A stretch of 64,000 nt of DNA, from NCBI GenBank assembly GCA_000830255.1, contig JQIT01000003.1:243661-307660 (forward strand), in the 5' to 3' direction. The notes under the pieces are model-generated. The model worked only from the letters and a program-made list of their open reading frames with translations, was not told the DNA's origin and did no database searches. How positions within the stretch are numbered: the first letter of the stretch is position 1; each line of letters opens with the position of its first letter. Of this stretch, positions 43,134 through 51,360 are shown in pieces. The translations under genes were made by a program, and so were the position numbers. This DNA comes from Sulfuricurvum sp. PC08-66 (GTDB taxonomy: Bacteria; Campylobacterota; Campylobacteria; Campylobacterales; Sulfurimonadaceae).

Positions 43134-44222
43134 CTAAACCCCCAACGCTTTTTTGACACCCTCATTGGTTACACGTCCCTCATAGCAATTGAGTGCGCTT
43201 GCAAAGGTAGGCATCTGTAGTACCTCCTCTACGCCTTTTTGAATGAGGGTGCGAATATAGGGGAGTGTTGCACTTGTAAGTGCCAAGGTCGAGGTGCGTG
43301 GATAGGCTCCAGGCATATTGGCTACACAATAGTGCACAATGCCATCGACTTCGTAGGTGGGATGGGTGTGCGTCGTAGGGTGTGAAGTCTCAAAACATCC
43401 CCCTTGGTCGATAGAGACATCCACAAGCACAGAGCCTTTTTGCAAGAAGCGTAGCATATCGCGCGTGATGAGTTTGGGTGCTTTTTCACCCGCGATGAGT
43501 ACCGTACCGATGACCACATCAGCACTTGGCAGGAGTGCAAAAAGCGTTTCATGAGAGCTGTAGCGTACCGTGACATTGGCTGGCATGTATGCTGCGAGAT
43601 AGTTGAGGCGCTCTTTGTTGAGTTCTAATATGGTGACATTAGCACCCATGCCCGCGCCTACCATCGCGGCATTCATCCCTGCAACGCCTCCGCCAAGTAC
43701 GAGCAGGTGATTGCGCTCTACGCCCACGACACCCCCGAGCAATCGACCGCTTCCCCCTTGATAGCGCCCCAAATGCACTGCACCCATAAGCGTGGACATT
43801 TTGCCTGCTACTTCACTCATAGGCTCTAGTAGTGGCAATCGACCATTGAGTGTGAGGGTTTCGTAGGCAAAAGCGGTGATTTTTTTGTCAAGCAAGAGTT
43901 GCGTGAGCGGTTTGTCCGCCGCCAAATGTAGGTAGGTGAAGAGGGTTTGGTGCGGTTTAAGTAGGGTGTATTCTGCCTGAATAGGCTCTTTGACCTTGAT
44001 GATGAGGTCGCTTTGGGCGTAGACACTATCGATGGTATCGACCATGTTAGCCCCTGCATCGATATAGGCGCTATCCTCAAAGCCACTGCCTATGCCAGCG
44101 CCCTTTTGGACCACGACACGCACACCCAGTGCTGCTATCGAGGCTACGCCACTAGGGGTGAGCGCGACACGAAACTCATCGGTTTTTATCTCTTTGGGTA
44201 GACCTACGACACTTATAGACAT
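43134..44222 (-). CDS. ald: alanine dehydrogenase
   Basis: Ald converts L-alanine, NAD and water reversibly to pyruvate, ammonia and NADH. The 362 residues (family ~370) contain the N-terminal KEIKTDEFRVALTPSGV, catalytic Lys in IIKVKEPIQ, catalytic His in FTYLHLAADKPL, and the NAD-binding loop VLGGGVAGMNAAMVGAG. It is a single-gene unit between the beta-helix and chemoreceptor genes; a CATAAT box and a GAGGAG ribosome site lie upstream. Confidence 0.95.
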   Translation of the reverse strand: MSISVVGLPKEIKTDEFRVALTPSGVASIAALGVRVVVQKGAGIGSGFEDSAYIDAGANMVDTIDSVYAQSDLIIKVKEPIQAEYTLLKPHQTLFTYLHLAADKPLTQLLLDKKITAFAYETLTLNGRLPLLEPMSEVAGKMSTLMGAVHLGRYQGGSGRLLGGVVGVERNHLLVLGGGVAGMNAAMVGAGMGANVTILELNKERLNYLAAYMPANVTVRYSSHETLFALLPSADVVIGTVLIAGEKAPKLITRDMLRFLQKGSVLVDVSIDQGGCFETSHPTTHTHPTYEVDGIVHYCVANMPGAYPRTSTLALTSATLPYIRTLIQKGVEEVLQMPTFASALNCYEGRVTNEGVKKALGV

Positions 44223-44251
44223 GGTAACTCCTCTAGAAAAAGATGTAGACC

Positions 44252-44257
44252 ATTATG
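44252..44257 (-). promoter_or_regulatory. putative -10 box of ald
   Basis: The reverse strand reads CATAAT about 30 nt before the ald ATG, in the 69-nt gap after the chemoreceptor gene. Confidence 0.3.
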
Positions 44258-44291
44258 ACATGCATATTGTGTGCTACAGCTATCTCTAGCG

Positions 44292-45707
44292 CTACTCTAT
44301 CATCGCCTCAGCGAGTCTGAAGAGTTCAGCAGAAGCTCTCTCCATCTCCTCAAAATCGCGCAAAATTTTGTTGCTATTGACGACGCAGGTATCTTCGCCT
44401 TCGATACATCGAATCGCATCGATGATGTTGTGGTGTACCGTCGCGTGCGGTTTGTCCATCGCTTTGTAGTGCGGTGAAGTACCGAAGAGTTTACGTCCAT
44501 CTGTTTCGTACCATTTGCCCAATCGACAGTGGTGGTGATCCCCAAATTCGGCGATTTTGCGCCCTAGATTGATAGAGGTGTAGGCATTGGTTTTGAAGAG
44601 AATATGGTCAATCATAATAAGATTGACAAAGATGCGATTTTGAATCGTTCTGATTTGGGTATCGACCGCTGAATTGGTCGCTTGCATCATCTGCATACTC
44701 TCACCGAAGGTGTGCATGAGGGTGCTAAACTCCCCAAGAACATCGCGCATTTGGTGTGAACTGCTTGAGATCTCCATGCTCTCTTGTTGGAGGATTTGCA
44801 CGGTCGCTTTGATTTCGCCTGTCGCTTTTTGGGTACGCTCTGCAAGTTTTCGCACTTCATCGGCTACGACGGCAAAGCCTCGACCGTGTTCGCCTGCACG
44901 TGCCGCCTCGATAGCGGCATTGAGGGCGAGGAGATTGGTCTGATCAGAGATATCGCTGATGAGATTGACCACGGTGCTAATCTCGCGTGCACGCTCTTCG
45001 AGCATCTGTGTCGCGTTGGCGTTATTGTCCAGAAGGCTATTGAGACCATTGAGCTTTTCACCCACTGCGAGGGCTTCATCGGCACGCGCTTGGGACATTT
45101 CGTTGGCTTCACGTACGCTTGCAGAGATGGTCTCTAGCTTGTCAGTGTTGTCTTTGAAGCTCTTTTGGAGCGTTTGGAGCTGTTCGTTGTTTTTGTTGAC
45201 GGTGCTCAAATCGGCATTGAGTTGGGTGCGTAGCTGTGCGGCACGGTTGTCTTGCATGATGTCGATAGAGTCATTGATACGGTTACCTGCGAAGGTGAAG
45301 GCACTGTTGAGACCTTGGGTGTTGAAGCGACGAAAAAATTCATAACGCCCCGCGTACTCGATAGAGGTGCGCATCTCACGCATAAAGGTCTCCATCTGAT
45401 CGATGAGGTTGTTGATACCGCGACATACATTGCCCGCTTCACCGCCATCGATGATGTGGGTAGCGCGGCTCTCTAAATTGCCTGAGATGGCATCATTGAG
45501 AACCTGTAGGGATTTATCGATACAGGTTTTGACCCCCTTGACATAGCCCGATACGGCGACCGCCATCGCGATATAGAGTCCCAAAAAAACTCCCTCGACC
45601 AGCGAAAAGCCGTGCAAGACAAACCCTACGATATGGTCGATGAGAAAGAGTGCGACGAAGAGCCAAATAGAGATTCTAAGCTTGGAGAGAAAGGATGAAT
45701 TGGTCAT
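44292..45707 (-). CDS. CetA-like methyl-accepting chemotaxis protein with C-terminal zinc-binding CZB domain
   Basis: Start chosen at ATG 45707 (AAGGGGGG upstream), giving 471 residues; the longer frame has no ribosome site. Two membrane helices (about 12-55) are separated by only a few residues, so there is no periplasmic sensor domain. A HAMP-like linker leads to the signalling hairpin with [20 protein letters not shown] and [16 protein letters not shown]. The last ~120 residues form a CZB domain ([38 protein letters not shown]) with the His/Cys zinc ligands. It overlaps the PAS gene by 32 nt. Lack of a sensor and coupling to PAS match the CetA/CetB energy-taxis pair of Campylobacter. Confidence 0.85.
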   Translation of the reverse strand: MTNSSFLSKLRISIWLFVALFLIDHIVGFVLHGFSLVEGVFLGLYIAMAVAVSGYVKGVKTCIDKSLQVLNDAISGNLESRATHIIDGGEAGNVCRGINNLIDQMETFMREMRTSIEYAGRYEFFRRFNTQGLNSAFTFAGNRINDSIDIMQDNRAAQLRTQLNADLSTVNKNNEQLQTLQKSFKDNTDKLETISASVREANEMSQARADEALAVGEKLNGLNSLLDNNANATQMLEERAREISTVVNLISDISDQTNLLALNAAIEAARAGEHGRGFAVVADEVRKLAERTQKATGEIKATVQILQQESMEISSSSHQMRDVLGEFSTLMHTFGESMQMMQATNSAVDTQIRTIQNRIFVNLIMIDHILFKTNAYTSINLGRKIAEFGDHHHCRLGKWYETDGRKLFGTSPHYKAMDKPHATVHHNIIDAIRCIEGEDTCVVNSNKILRDFEEMERASAELFRLAEAMIE

Positions 45708-46164
45708 AGCGCCCCCCTTTTTGTGAGATAGTTTGCTCGAAAAGTTGCGCGGAAGCCTCCATGCCACCACGTTTTTCTGCGGCTAAAAGCTCTCGATAGA
45801 AGGGCTGTATCACCGATAGCGCATGGGGTGTTGGGCGGCGGCGTACCGAGTAGTAGCCTACGATATTTCCCTTGGCATCGAAGGAGGGCGTGACATTGGC
45901 GAGTACCCAATAGTAGTCGCCGTTTTTGGCGCGGTTGATGACGTAGGCGTAGATTTCACGACCCGCTTGTACGGTGTCCCAAAGCAGTTTGAAGACTATA
46001 CGGGGCATGTCGGGATGACGGATGATGTTGTGCGGTGCTCCCAAAAGTTCGGTTTCGGTGTAGCCTGCCAAACGCAAGAAGAGTTCATTGCCATAGGTGA
46101 TACGACCTTTAGTGTCGGTCTTGGAGACGATGGGTTCGTTGGTATCGAACGAAAGCTCTTTCAT
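45676..46164 (-). CDS. PAS-domain redox/energy sensor, CetB/Aer-like
   Basis: The 162-residue cytoplasmic protein is almost entirely one PAS domain with the Aer-type motif [20 protein letters not shown] and [14 protein letters not shown]. Aer/CetB PAS domains bind FAD and report cellular redox state. It has no membrane helix, so it would act through the adjacent chemoreceptor, whose start lies inside its 3' end. Divergent from the glycogen operon across 250 nt. Confidence 0.82.
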   Translation of the reverse strand: MKELSFDTNEPIVSKTDTKGRITYGNELFLRLAGYTETELLGAPHNIIRHPDMPRIVFKLLWDTVQAGREIYAYVINRAKNGDYYWVLANVTPSFDAKGNIVGYYSVRRRPTPHALSVIQPFYRELLAAEKRGGMEASAQLFEQTISQKGGRYDQFILSLQA

Positions 46165-46313
46165 AAAACAAACCTTTGATGATTTTTGTATAACTTTTTG
46201 TAAAGTTTGAAATTGTAACCAAATAGTGATAAAAATGTATCTCTAGTGCAATTTTTGTACAAAGTGTGAAGAGAATGTAACATTGCGTTGTCTGTGCGGT
46301 TGCGGTGTTGGGG

Positions 46314-46319
46314 TATAAT
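46314..46319 (+). promoter_or_regulatory. -10 box of the CBM48 gene, with hairpin leader
   Basis: GGGTATAATG lies about 98 nt upstream of the chosen ATG (46417). The leader holds a possible hairpin (ACACAC at about 46339 with GTGTGT about 14 nt further). An in-frame ATG at 46318 sits inside the box and is unlikely to be used. The rest of the 46165-46313 gap is AT-rich and must contain the leftward PAS promoter (reverse TATACA near 46187 is a candidate). Confidence 0.5.
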
Positions 46320-46416
46320 GAATCGTTATGTAGGCGTGCACACACAAGCATTGCAACCTGTGTGTAATCATAGAGACGTAGAATGTCTCCCAATCAAAAA
46401 ATCGAAGGAAAAGCAC

Positions 46417-46698
46417 ATGGTTACGACAAAACAAAATGGTCAAAAAGTGTGGGTGACATTCACCTATGAGCCCTCCGCAGGTGTCGAGAGTGTTGATGTG
46501 TGTGGTGCATGGAACGAGTGGGTACCAGAAGCGATGAAGCCCAAAAAAAGCGGAGAATTCTCCATCACCAAAATCCTCAAAGCGGGCGAAAATTACGAAT
46601 TTGGATACAAAATCAACAACACGTTATGGGCTACAGATGAGAGCTGCTCGCTCGTTCCCTCTCCCTTTTTGAGTCACAATTCGCTACTTGCGCTTTAG
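46417..46698 (+). CDS. small stand-alone CBM48/AMPK-type glycogen-binding protein
   Basis: The 93-residue protein is one carbohydrate-binding module of the isoamylase/AMPK glycogen-binding type: WVTFTYEPSAGVESVDVCGA, WNEWVP, GEFSITKILKAGENYEFGYK, NTLWATDE. The start follows GAAGGAAAAGCAC; longer in-frame starts have no ribosome site. Being first before the glycogen genes, it probably binds the polymer and may recruit or tune the enzymes. It has no catalytic domain. Confidence 0.8.
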   Translation: MVTTKQNGQKVWVTFTYEPSAGVESVDVCGAWNEWVPEAMKPKKSGEFSITKILKAGENYEFGYKINNTLWATDESCSLVPSPFLSHNSLLAL

Positions 46699-46755
46699 CT
46701 CTTTTATCGCGCGTCTCCTTTTTAAGCGCCTTGGCTACTGCGCGGTACTATACTC

Positions 46756-46761
46756 TAAAAT
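46756..46761 (+). promoter_or_regulatory. putative -10 box of the mpg-glycogen operon
   Basis: TAAAAT followed by GTAGCCCCATTTTT matches the extended core seen before thrS. TATACT at 46749-46754 is an alternative. The ATG at 46790 has AAGGAGAG upstream. No further promoter was seen until the end of the mutarotase gene. Confidence 0.45.
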
Positions 46762-46789
46762 GTAGCCCCATTTTTCCCAAGGAGAGTCG

Positions 46790-49297
46790 ATGAAAGCTGT
46801 CGTCATGGCAGGAGGATTTGGGACCCGAATCCAGCCCTTGACCCACTCACTACCCAAACCAATGTTGCCTATAGTCAATCGCCCCATGATGGAACATGTG
46901 ATGATGAAATTGCGTGATATTGGTATCACCGAGTTTATTATTCTGCTCTATTTCAAGCCCGATATTATTCGCGACTACTTCAAAGATGGAAGCGAGTGGG
47001 GTATCAATATCACCTACGTTTTGCCTGACGATGACTACGGTACGGCAGGGGCGGTGAAATTGGCGCAAAGCCACATAGGCGATGAAAACTTCATCATTAT
47101 TAGCGGCGATTTGGTGACCGATTTTGATTTTGCTGCGATTGTTGCACACCACCAAGCGGCCCAATCCAAACTCTCCATCACCCTCACTAGCGTCGATAAT
47201 CCACTCGAATTTGGTGTGGTCATTGCCAACGATAAAGGACGCATCGAAAAGTTCTTGGAGAAGCCAAGTTGGGGCGAGGTCTTTAGCGACACTATCAACA
47301 CAGGTATCTATATATTGGAGCCTGAAATTTTGGACTATATCCCTGTGCGGGAAAATTTCGACTTTGGTAAGCAGCTCTTCCCACTGCTTATGCGCCAAAA
47401 CGTTCCGCTCATGGCGCACTATGCCCAAGGGTATTGGCGCGATGTAGGCAATCCTGAGAGCTATCGAGAGGTCTACGAGGATATTATGTCCAACCGCTTG
47501 GTCTTTGATTTTGGCGGGACGCGCTACGACTATCCTGATGGCGTGCTCTATGCGCCCAAAGGTACCAAGCTCGATAAGAGTGTCGAAATCGTAGGCACCG
47601 TGGTCATGGGTCGCAATGTCACCGTAGGCAAAAATTCCAAACTCATCAACACCGTCATAGGTGATGAGGTGGTTATCGATGAAAAGGCGAAAATTCGCAA
47701 CTCTGTTTTGTGGCACCGTATCAAGGTGGGCAAAAATGCCCAAATGGATGGGTGTGTCATCTGTAGCGACAACACCATAGGCAAAAATCTCACCGCCAAA
47801 GCGGGTCTGATTTTGGCGCAAGGGTGCGAAATAGGGCAACTGGTCACCATCGAAAAAGATATCACCGTATGGCCTTACAAGGTTATCGAAGATGCTTCGA
47901 TTGTGAGTGGCAATCTCATCTTGGGTAGTAAGTACAAAAACTCTATTTTTGAACACGGCATGGTCATGGGGCAATCCAACGTCGAGCTCTCGTGCGAGAT
48001 GGTGACGAAACTCGCTGAAGCCTTTGGGGCGCAACTGCCTGTGGGGGCTACGGTGCTTATCTCTAGAGATTATCACAAAAATTCGCGTATGCTCAAACGC
48101 GCCTTTTTGGGAGGTATCCTCTCCTCTGGGGTCAATGTTGTAGACTACAACGGCATCCCTTCAGCGGTACTACGCTGTTCACTCTCTGCGCACGAAAAAT
48201 ACAGCGCGGGGGTACATTTCCGTCAAAAGATAGATGACCCTACCTCGACGGTGATTACCTTCTACAACGATGAAGCGTTGCGTATCAACAGCGACATCGC
48301 CAAAAAGGTCGAAAAAGCCTTTTTCAAAGAGAATTTCCGCCGTGTGGACTATTCGCAAATCGGTGAAATTCATGAGCTTGACCACGACAGAGAGTACCAA
48401 TTTTACAAAACAGGTATCGAGAAACTGTTGCAAGCGCATATTTTCCGCTGTCTCAATTGCCGCATCGCCGTCGATGTGATGCACGGAATGGCATCGGAGA
48501 TTTTCCCCGATATTCTCAACGATTTGGGTGTCGATAATATCATCTTCAATGCCTACCCCGATGTACATCGATTGGCCAATATCGCGACGTTAGAGCGCCA
48601 ATCGCATATGGATATGGGAGCGGTTATCAAAGCGCTCAAACTCGATGCAGGTTTCATGCTCTACCCCTACGGTCAGCGCTTGGATATCTTCACCGATGAG
48701 GGCGTATTGCTCGATAAGCAAACCGCGTTGAATGCAGTGTTGTGGCTCTTAAATGCCCAAGCCAAAAGCCACAATCTACGCAGAAGAGTATTCTTGCCTA
48801 CGTGGGCGACCGATATTGCGGTCTTTGAAAATCTCGATATTGAGCGTGGGGTCTATGCCAACTTCAAAGCCTCCAAGCTCAAAGAGTATGACCTTATCGC
48901 TACGGGCGAGGGGAACTTCGCCTTTACCGAGTTCGCTACGCACCGTGACTCGATGTATGCAAGCTTGAAAATCTTGGAGTTGGTGATGATTTCAGGGCTC
49001 AAACTCTCTGAAGTGGTCGCCCAATTGCCGCACTATTTTTATGTGACGCTCCAAGTGCCCTGCACCCAAAGCTTGAAGGGCAAAATGATGCGCATGTTCC
49101 TCGAAGATGCCAAAGGCAAAAACTCCTCCACGCTGGACGGGGTCAAAATTTGGCTCGATGAGTGCGATTGGGTGCTGATGATTCCCGACCAATACGGCGA
49201 GCACCTCAATCTCTACGTCCAAGCGTGCGACCACGCCAGAGGCGAGGCGATTGTGCGAAGCTACCGCGAAAAAATCGCAGAGTGGTCAGCAAACTGA
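46790..49297 (+). CDS. Mpg-like sugar-1-phosphate nucleotidyltransferase fused to a degenerate phosphomannomutase domain
   Basis: The 835 residues have three parts. A nucleotidyltransferase domain (1-235) has MAGGFGTRIQPLTHSLPKPM and the FLEKP loop. A left-handed beta-helix (about 250-380) has hexapeptide repeats such as VTVGKNSKLINTVIGDEVV. The third part is a PMM/PGM-like domain (about 385-835). In this last domain the usual Ser-His-Asn-Pro loop is replaced by HFRQKIDDP (near residue 473) and the DGDxDR metal loop by YPYGQRLD (near 620), so the mutase is probably inactive. The transferase would make NDP-glucose or GDP-mannose; operon context favours glucose. GH57 follows with 1-nt overlap. 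Confidence 0.85.
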   Translation: MKAVVMAGGFGTRIQPLTHSLPKPMLPIVNRPMMEHVMMKLRDIGITEFIILLYFKPDIIRDYFKDGSEWGINITYVLPDDDYGTAGAVKLAQSHIGDENFIIISGDLVTDFDFAAIVAHHQAAQSKLSITLTSVDNPLEFGVVIANDKGRIEKFLEKPSWGEVFSDTINTGIYILEPEILDYIPVRENFDFGKQLFPLLMRQNVPLMAHYAQGYWRDVGNPESYREVYEDIMSNRLVFDFGGTRYDYPDGVLYAPKGTKLDKSVEIVGTVVMGRNVTVGKNSKLINTVIGDEVVIDEKAKIRNSVLWHRIKVGKNAQMDGCVICSDNTIGKNLTAKAGLILAQGCEIGQLVTIEKDITVWPYKVIEDASIVSGNLILGSKYKNSIFEHGMVMGQSNVELSCEMVTKLAEAFGAQLPVGATVLISRDYHKNSRMLKRAFLGGILSSGVNVVDYNGIPSAVLRCSLSAHEKYSAGVHFRQKIDDPTSTVITFYNDEALRINSDIAKKVEKAFFKENFRRVDYSQIGEIHELDHDREYQFYKTGIEKLLQAHIFRCLNCRIAVDVMHGMASEIFPDILNDLGVDNIIFNAYPDVHRLANIATLERQSHMDMGAVIKALKLDAGFMLYPYGQRLDIFTDEGVLLDKQTALNAVLWLLNAQAKSHNLRRRVFLPTWATDIAVFENLDIERGVYANFKASKLKEYDLIATGEGNFAFTEFATHRDSMYASLKILELVMISGLKLSEVVAQLPHYFYVTLQVPCTQSLKGKMMRMFLEDAKGKNSSTLDGVKIWLDECDWVLMIPDQYGEHLNLYVQACDHARGEAIVRSYREKIAEWSAN

Positions 49298-51339
49298 TGA
49301 CGCACTCCTCGCTACACTTAGCGTTTGTATGGCATATGCATCAGCCCGATTATCGCAATGCCAATGGTATTATGATGATGCCGTGGGTCTTTTTGCACGC
49401 TATCAAAGATTACTATGAGATGCCGTGGTTGCTACGCAAGCACCCCCATCTCAAGGCGACGTTTAATATCACTGCACCCCTTATCGAGCAACTAGAGCTT
49501 TATAAGGCACCTTTGGAAAATGACTATTTTTTGGGACTGTGGAGCAAACACCCTACGCAATTGGAGCCGAGTGGGCGTGAATGGATGATCAAAATGTGTC
49601 GCTCGACACAGTTTGATACGATGGTGCGACCGCTTCCCCATTACGCTCTTTTGCACCCCCAAGAGCAGTTCGATGATGCTTCATTGATTGATTTGCAAAT
49701 ACTCTTTATGTTGGCGTGGTGTGGCAATTATGCGCGACAACATCTCCCCACCGTGACACGTCTCATCGCCCAAGGCAAGCACTACACCCAAGAGGACAAA
49801 ACACTCCTGCTCGATGCGCTTGTAGCGTTTGTGGCTACGATTTTGCCCTACTATGCCGCCTTGCAAAACGAGGGGCATATTAGCGTCTCGACTACGCCCT
49901 ACAATCACCCTATTTTGCCACTGTTGCTCGATATGCAAAATGCCAAACGTGCCAACACGCATGCGGTATTGCCTGCCAATCCGCTCTCGATGCGCGAAGA
50001 TGCTCAAGAGCAAATTGCGCGTGCTATTACACTCTATGAGGCTACCTTTGGGCGCAAACCTTCAGGCATGTGGCCTGCTGAGGGTGCAGTGGATGAGGAG
50101 AGTCTACGCATGTACCGCGCGCAGGGTATCTCGTGGGTGGCGACCGATGAGGCGATACTCTTTGGTTCGTTGGGGCATGGCAACCGTGAGGTGCTCTATC
50201 GACCCTACAGCTATGAGGGTGTCACGATAGGGTTTCGCGACCACGCCATTAGCGACCTTATTGGTTTTGCCTATCGATTCAAAAAACCGCACGAAGCGGC
50301 AGAGCACTTCATGCACACCATTGCCCCTTTGGCACGCAGTGTCGAGGAGAGTGCGACGCTCTTTGTGATATTGGACGGTGAAAATGCGTGGGAGTTCTAT
50401 CCCAATAATGGTTTGGATTTTTTCGAGGCGCTGTATGGCGCACTCTCTCGCAGTCAAACCGTACACACTGTCACCATGGAGCAGGTCACCCAAGCGCAAA
50501 AGGCTACCCCTTTGGCGCACTTGGCAACAGGGAGCTGGATAGGGGGTAATTTCGCCACATGGTCAGGGCACCCTGAAAAAAACCGTGCGTGGGAGATGAT
50601 ATACCAAGCCAAGCGAGATGTGGCACATCGCCTAGAGAGCGGCGCTGTCGATGAGACGACGCAAGCGCGCGTACGGTTTCACTTTTTGGCATCCCAATGC
50701 AGTGACTGGTTTTGGTGGTATGGCGATGACCACTCTACAGAGTTTGGGGTGGAGTTCGATGCTCTTTTTCGGGGGCATTTGATTGCTATTTATCGACTCT
50801 TGGAGATGGTGCCGCCCTCGGATTTGTTTACGCCTATCATCGCGCACAAAAGCAGTGCCTCTTTCATGTACAAACCCAAAACAGCCATATCACCCCATAT
50901 CGATGGGCGACGTAGCACCTTTTTTGAGTGGCTTGACAGTGGGCGTATCGATGAGAGCAAGCTCTTCTCGACGATGGACAAAGCGCGTGGACCCATCGTC
51001 AAAATCAATTATGGCTATGACGATGCGAAGCTCTACGTCGCTTTCGAGGGAGAGATTGGCGATTTGCTAGCCAAGGGTGCGATGTTGCACATCTACGCCG
51101 AAGAGAGTGATGCGCAGTGGAGAGTCCCCATTGAGGCGTTGTACCAAGAGCAGGGGGTGTTTTTGGTCTGCCAAGAGCGTATCGAGATGGCGTTGGATTT
51201 GACCCTTTTTGGGAGTGTACGAAAGTTTCGTATCCGTTTTGAGATTATCGAGGCGTCCAAAATTGTCCAAATTTTGCCAGGTTTTGGCGCGCTGAACATC
51301 GATTTGGATGATACGTATGAGGACAATTGGTTTATTTAG
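49297..51339 (+). CDS. GH57 family alpha-glucan hydrolase/transferase
   Basis: Start at ATG 49297 on the mpg stop (TGATG); longer frames only extend into mpg. The 680-residue protein has the GH57 N-terminal motif AFVWHMHQPDYRN, catalytic Glu in GMWPAEGAV (near residue 263) and catalytic Asp in LDGENAWEFYPNNG (near 360), then a helical region and a C-terminal beta-domain. No signal peptide, so it acts on cytoplasmic glucan. Exact specificity (amylase, branching or transferase) cannot be read from the sequence. Confidence 0.85.
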   Translation: MTHSSLHLAFVWHMHQPDYRNANGIMMMPWVFLHAIKDYYEMPWLLRKHPHLKATFNITAPLIEQLELYKAPLENDYFLGLWSKHPTQLEPSGREWMIKMCRSTQFDTMVRPLPHYALLHPQEQFDDASLIDLQILFMLAWCGNYARQHLPTVTRLIAQGKHYTQEDKTLLLDALVAFVATILPYYAALQNEGHISVSTTPYNHPILPLLLDMQNAKRANTHAVLPANPLSMREDAQEQIARAITLYEATFGRKPSGMWPAEGAVDEESLRMYRAQGISWVATDEAILFGSLGHGNREVLYRPYSYEGVTIGFRDHAISDLIGFAYRFKKPHEAAEHFMHTIAPLARSVEESATLFVILDGENAWEFYPNNGLDFFEALYGALSRSQTVHTVTMEQVTQAQKATPLAHLATGSWIGGNFATWSGHPEKNRAWEMIYQAKRDVAHRLESGAVDETTQARVRFHFLASQCSDWFWWYGDDHSTEFGVEFDALFRGHLIAIYRLLEMVPPSDLFTPIIAHKSSASFMYKPKTAISPHIDGRRSTFFEWLDSGRIDESKLFSTMDKARGPIVKINYGYDDAKLYVAFEGEIGDLLAKGAMLHIYAEESDAQWRVPIEALYQEQGVFLVCQERIEMALDLTLFGSVRKFRIRFEIIEASKIVQILPGFGALNIDLDDTYEDNWFI

Positions 51340-51360
51340 GCTAATACAAAAAGGCAAAGC

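Noticed and set aside
46180..46220. TGTATAAC, TGTAAA and TGTAAC before the PAS gene, as a further GTAAC-box array
   Set aside because: Spacing is irregular (15 bp between the last two) and does not keep the 11-bp period.
46850..48076. 408-codon open frame on the minus strand opposite mpg
   Set aside because: It is antisense to a clear nucleotidyltransferase, has low-complexity His/Asp/Ile-rich translation and no family features.
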